DNA from: an uncultured Paraglaciecola sp.
Lineage (GTDB): Bacteria; Pseudomonadota; Gammaproteobacteria; Enterobacterales; Alteromonadaceae
Reading direction: 5' to 3'
Assembly (NCBI GenBank): GCA_905479025.1
Contig: CAJQKX010000300.1
Coordinates: 1-7,823, forward strand
DNA length: 7,823 nucleotides
Positions 6,026 to 7,823 of the stretch are shown here, piece by piece; the first letter of the stretch is position 1; each line of letters opens with the position of its first letter. A program made the position numbers and the translations under genes. The notes under the pieces are model-generated. The model did not search any database and had not been told where the DNA came from. It saw nothing but the letters and a program-made list of their open reading frames with translations.

Positions 6026-7066
6026 TTAATGATTAAACTTCTTTGAAGCCATAGCCACATTATGAGTTGCTTGTTTAGCGCGAGCACTTAGTGCTGTCAC
6101 TGATATAAAACCATGCATACAATCAGCATAGTGTTCGTGATGTGTTGCTATACCGGCCGCTTTTAGCCGTTCGGCATACGCTATACCATCATCTCTTAAT
6201 GGATCGAATCCTAGGGTTAAGATATAGCTGTCTGGAGACTCGCTAATGTCGTTTGTTAAAAGCGGACTGACTAATGGAAGCGCGGCTTCGTCTAAAGAAT
6301 TTAAATAATGTTGTCTAAAATAATCCATCAGATCCCGTGTGAGCAGTAACTGTTTATTGAAACGTCGGTAAGACTCGGTCAGGCCTTGCAAGTCCAACAT
6401 GGGATACAATAAAAACTGAAATTGCGGTGTTACTTTGCTCTGCACCGGCAGCTGTGTTTGTAATGTATTGAGTCCAATTAAACAAGCGAGATACGCGCCG
6501 GCACTGTCGCCACCGACACCGATGTATTTTGGATGGATATTCAGTGCTTTGTGATTGTCATGGATATAGTTCCAAGCATCAATAGCATCGTAAATTGGCG
6601 TAGGAAATTTATATTCAGGGGACAGTCGATAATCTACAGAAATAATATTCATGTTGCCGTGTTTGGCTAGATACCGGCAAAATCGATCATGTGTATGAAT
6701 ACTGCCAATGACACAGCCACCACCATGAAAATAAACTAACGTTTTAAGAGGTGTTTTTTCTATTGGATTTGTTGGATAGTACGTACGAATTTTTATCGTT
6801 GTAGTGTCACTGTTATGGGTACTAACAGGAATATTCACATCAACAACCTGATGTATCTTAATTTTCTTAAGTCCTAAGATACGATCCATCATCGAAAATA
6901 TAGGTCTGAATAATTTAGGTGGCAGCTTGTGAAGTGTTGGCATGAATGACAATAGCTTCGCAATCATTAATTGTTTGGCTTCTAACTGCTCACTCTGCAA
7001 TTTTTTATTTTCTTGGTATGTTTCGTCTTCTTCGTTTTTTTCATTTTCTTTATTGAAATCATTCAT
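6026..7066 (-). CDS. Alpha/beta-hydrolase, HSL (family IV) esterase/lipase
   Basis: 346 residues, complete. An alpha/beta-hydrolase of the hormone-sensitive-lipase group (Abhydrolase_3), predicted to hydrolyse carboxyl esters, usually of short to medium acyl chains. Visible signatures: oxyanion-hole HGGG (114-117, in VYFHGGGCVIG), nucleophile elbow GDSAG (186-190) with Ser188, acid in GFDPLRDDG with Asp288, and His318 in MHGF. SVDYRLSPEYKFP (143-155) is also typical of the family. Length is close to the usual 310-350. The first 35 residues are highly charged and rich in Glu, Asn and Lys, unlike a signal peptide, followed by helical cap segments (about 33-66), so a cytoplasmic location is likely. 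The ATG is supported by AAAAGG (7081-7076) nine bases upstream. It begins 45 bp after the dehydrogenase stop on the same strand, so the two are probably co-transcribed. The natural substrate is unknown. Confidence 0.94.
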   Translation of the reverse strand: MNDFNKENEKNEEDETYQENKKLQSEQLEAKQLMIAKLLSFMPTLHKLPPKLFRPIFSMMDRILGLKKIKIHQVVDVNIPVSTHNSDTTTIKIRTYYPTNPIEKTPLKTLVYFHGGGCVIGSIHTHDRFCRYLAKHGNMNIISVDYRLSPEYKFPTPIYDAIDAWNYIHDNHKALNIHPKYIGVGGDSAGAYLACLIGLNTLQTQLPVQSKVTPQFQFLLYPMLDLQGLTESYRRFNKQLLLTRDLMDYFRQHYLNSLDEAALPLVSPLLTNDISESPDSYILTLGFDPLRDDGIAYAERLKAAGIATHHEHYADCMHGFISVTALSARAKQATHNVAMASKKFNH

Positions 7067-7075
7067 TCTACATGA

Positions 7076-7081
7076 CCTTTT
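7076..7081 (-). promoter_or_regulatory. Ribosome binding site of the hydrolase
   Basis: On the minus strand AAAAGG lies 9 nt before the ATG at 7066. It sits in the 45-bp gap after the dehydrogenase stop codon and fixes the hydrolase start. Confidence 0.6.
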
Positions 7082-7111
7082 ATACGATGCTTTCGGCGGG
7101 AAAGAAATTCT

Positions 7112-7823
7112 TTATCGACTCAAAAATTTCATAACTAAGCGATTGATATACGCGGGAGAAACGGTACTCAGAAAATGCAGTAAACCATAAGATACGCTGA
7201 CTGTTCTATGAGTATTAGGCTGCCTGACTTGTTTATCAATCACAGCCACTACGTCTTCAGCGGTTAGATGAATACCTAATCGTTGCATTACTTTTGCAGT
7301 CTTTTTCTGTGAATTGAGCATATTAGTAGCAACAAATGGCGGCATGACATCACATACGCGGATGCCATATTTTTGCCACTCTAGTTCCAGCGCCTCCGTT
7401 AGCGCTTTGACTGCAAATTTACTAGCCGAATAGCTGGCTAATTCTGGCACACCATAATCGCTGCTAGCTGATGACATATTCACAATGGTGCTTTTATTAT
7501 TATTTTTGCCGTTATTTTTTAAATACGGCCATGCTGCTTGGCATAAATTTATAACCCCCATGACGTTGACACTAATAACTCGCTGGTGCTGGTTGTTATT
7601 TATATCTTCAAATGCGCCAACCTCTAGAACTCCAGCATTATTCAATAATACCGATAAGCTATTATCATTCCCATTACAAAACTCAGACATGACTTGCTGA
7701 GCTTGTGAAAAATCACTCACATCCAATGGGTATAAAGAAATCCGAGCCTTATCCCATTGTTCAGTTACTTCTTCTAAGAGGGCAAAATTTAAGTCGGCCA
7801 TAGCAACCACATAACCCATTTTA
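7112..7823 (-). CDS. Short-chain dehydrogenase/reductase (SDR), 5' end cut by the window edge
   Basis: Classical SDR oxidoreductase with a Rossmann fold, using NAD(P)(H) to interconvert an alcohol and a carbonyl. Numbered from the first methionine inside the window (codon at 7819-7817): ADLN (8-11) ends beta-2, its Asp9 favouring NAD(H) over NADP(H); PLDVSD (31-36); NNAG (60-63); Asn85 in SVNVMG; then Ser117, Tyr130 and Lys134 (NMSSAS and YSASK) as the catalytic set with normal Ser-Tyr-Lys spacing. The glycine-rich TGxxxGxG cofactor loop is missing because it lies beyond the right edge. The frame stays open to 7823 (the preceding codon is Lys), so MGYVV is not the true start; about 20-25 residues are missing. 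The usual PG after beta-6 is PP here (DVMPPFVATNM). An Asn-rich loop (101-109) gives AT-rich DNA near 7490-7515. It is followed 45 bp on by the esterase gene, likely in one operon. Substrate unknown. Confidence 0.93.
   Translation of the reverse strand, partial: KMGYVVAMADLNFALLEEVTEQWDKARISLYPLDVSDFSQAQQVMSEFCNGNDNSLSVLLNNAGVLEVGAFEDINNNQHQRVISVNVMGVINLCQAAWPYLKNNGKNNNKSTIVNMSSASSDYGVPELASYSASKFAVKALTEALELEWQKYGIRVCDVMPPFVATNMLNSQKKTAKVMQRLGIHLTAEDVVAVIDKQVRQPNTHRTVSVSYGLLHFLSTVSPAYINRLVMKFLSR

Overview
The window looks like a moderately AT-rich gammaproteobacterial chromosome, most likely a marine Alteromonadales-type organism (Shewanella, Pseudoalteromonas or Colwellia relatives). This placement is an inference from the style of the proteins and base composition; no rRNA or other phylogenetic marker is present.

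Left part (1 to about 1400) is mobile DNA. The edge carries a 3'-terminal piece of an IS91-family transposase reading leftward out of the window. It lacks its N-terminal coding region and no start codon opens it. Next comes a complete rightward 327-residue HUH/Y1-type transposase of the IS200-like or REP-associated class. It has a good sigma70-type promoter whose -10 box sits inside a perfect 11-bp inverted repeat, and a cluster of nested inverted repeats just after its stop codon. These palindromes are the most unusual non-coding signals here and are candidate substrates or control sites of the transposase.

Middle part (1539-5852, leftward) is one very large gene for a 1437-residue SNF2-family ATPase. 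About 960 N-terminal residues without a catalytic signature (possible winged helix, helical repeats, then a beta-rich pre-helicase region) precede a complete helicase core with every motif intact. It converges with the transposase gene and stands alone: no methylase, nuclease or phospholipase partner that would mark a known defence island lies within the window.

Right part (6026 to the end, leftward) is a probable two-gene transcription unit: a short-chain dehydrogenase/reductase whose 5' end is cut by the window edge, then, 45 bp later, an HSL-family (family IV) alpha/beta-hydrolase. The pair suggests oxidation or reduction of a carbonyl or alcohol plus ester hydrolysis in lipid or xenobiotic metabolism. 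The upstream partners lie outside the window.

I see no tRNA, rRNA, CRISPR array or riboswitch. No clearly new multi-gene system is visible. The strongest leads are the palindromes around the transposase gene and the undescribed N-terminal two-thirds of the SNF2 protein.
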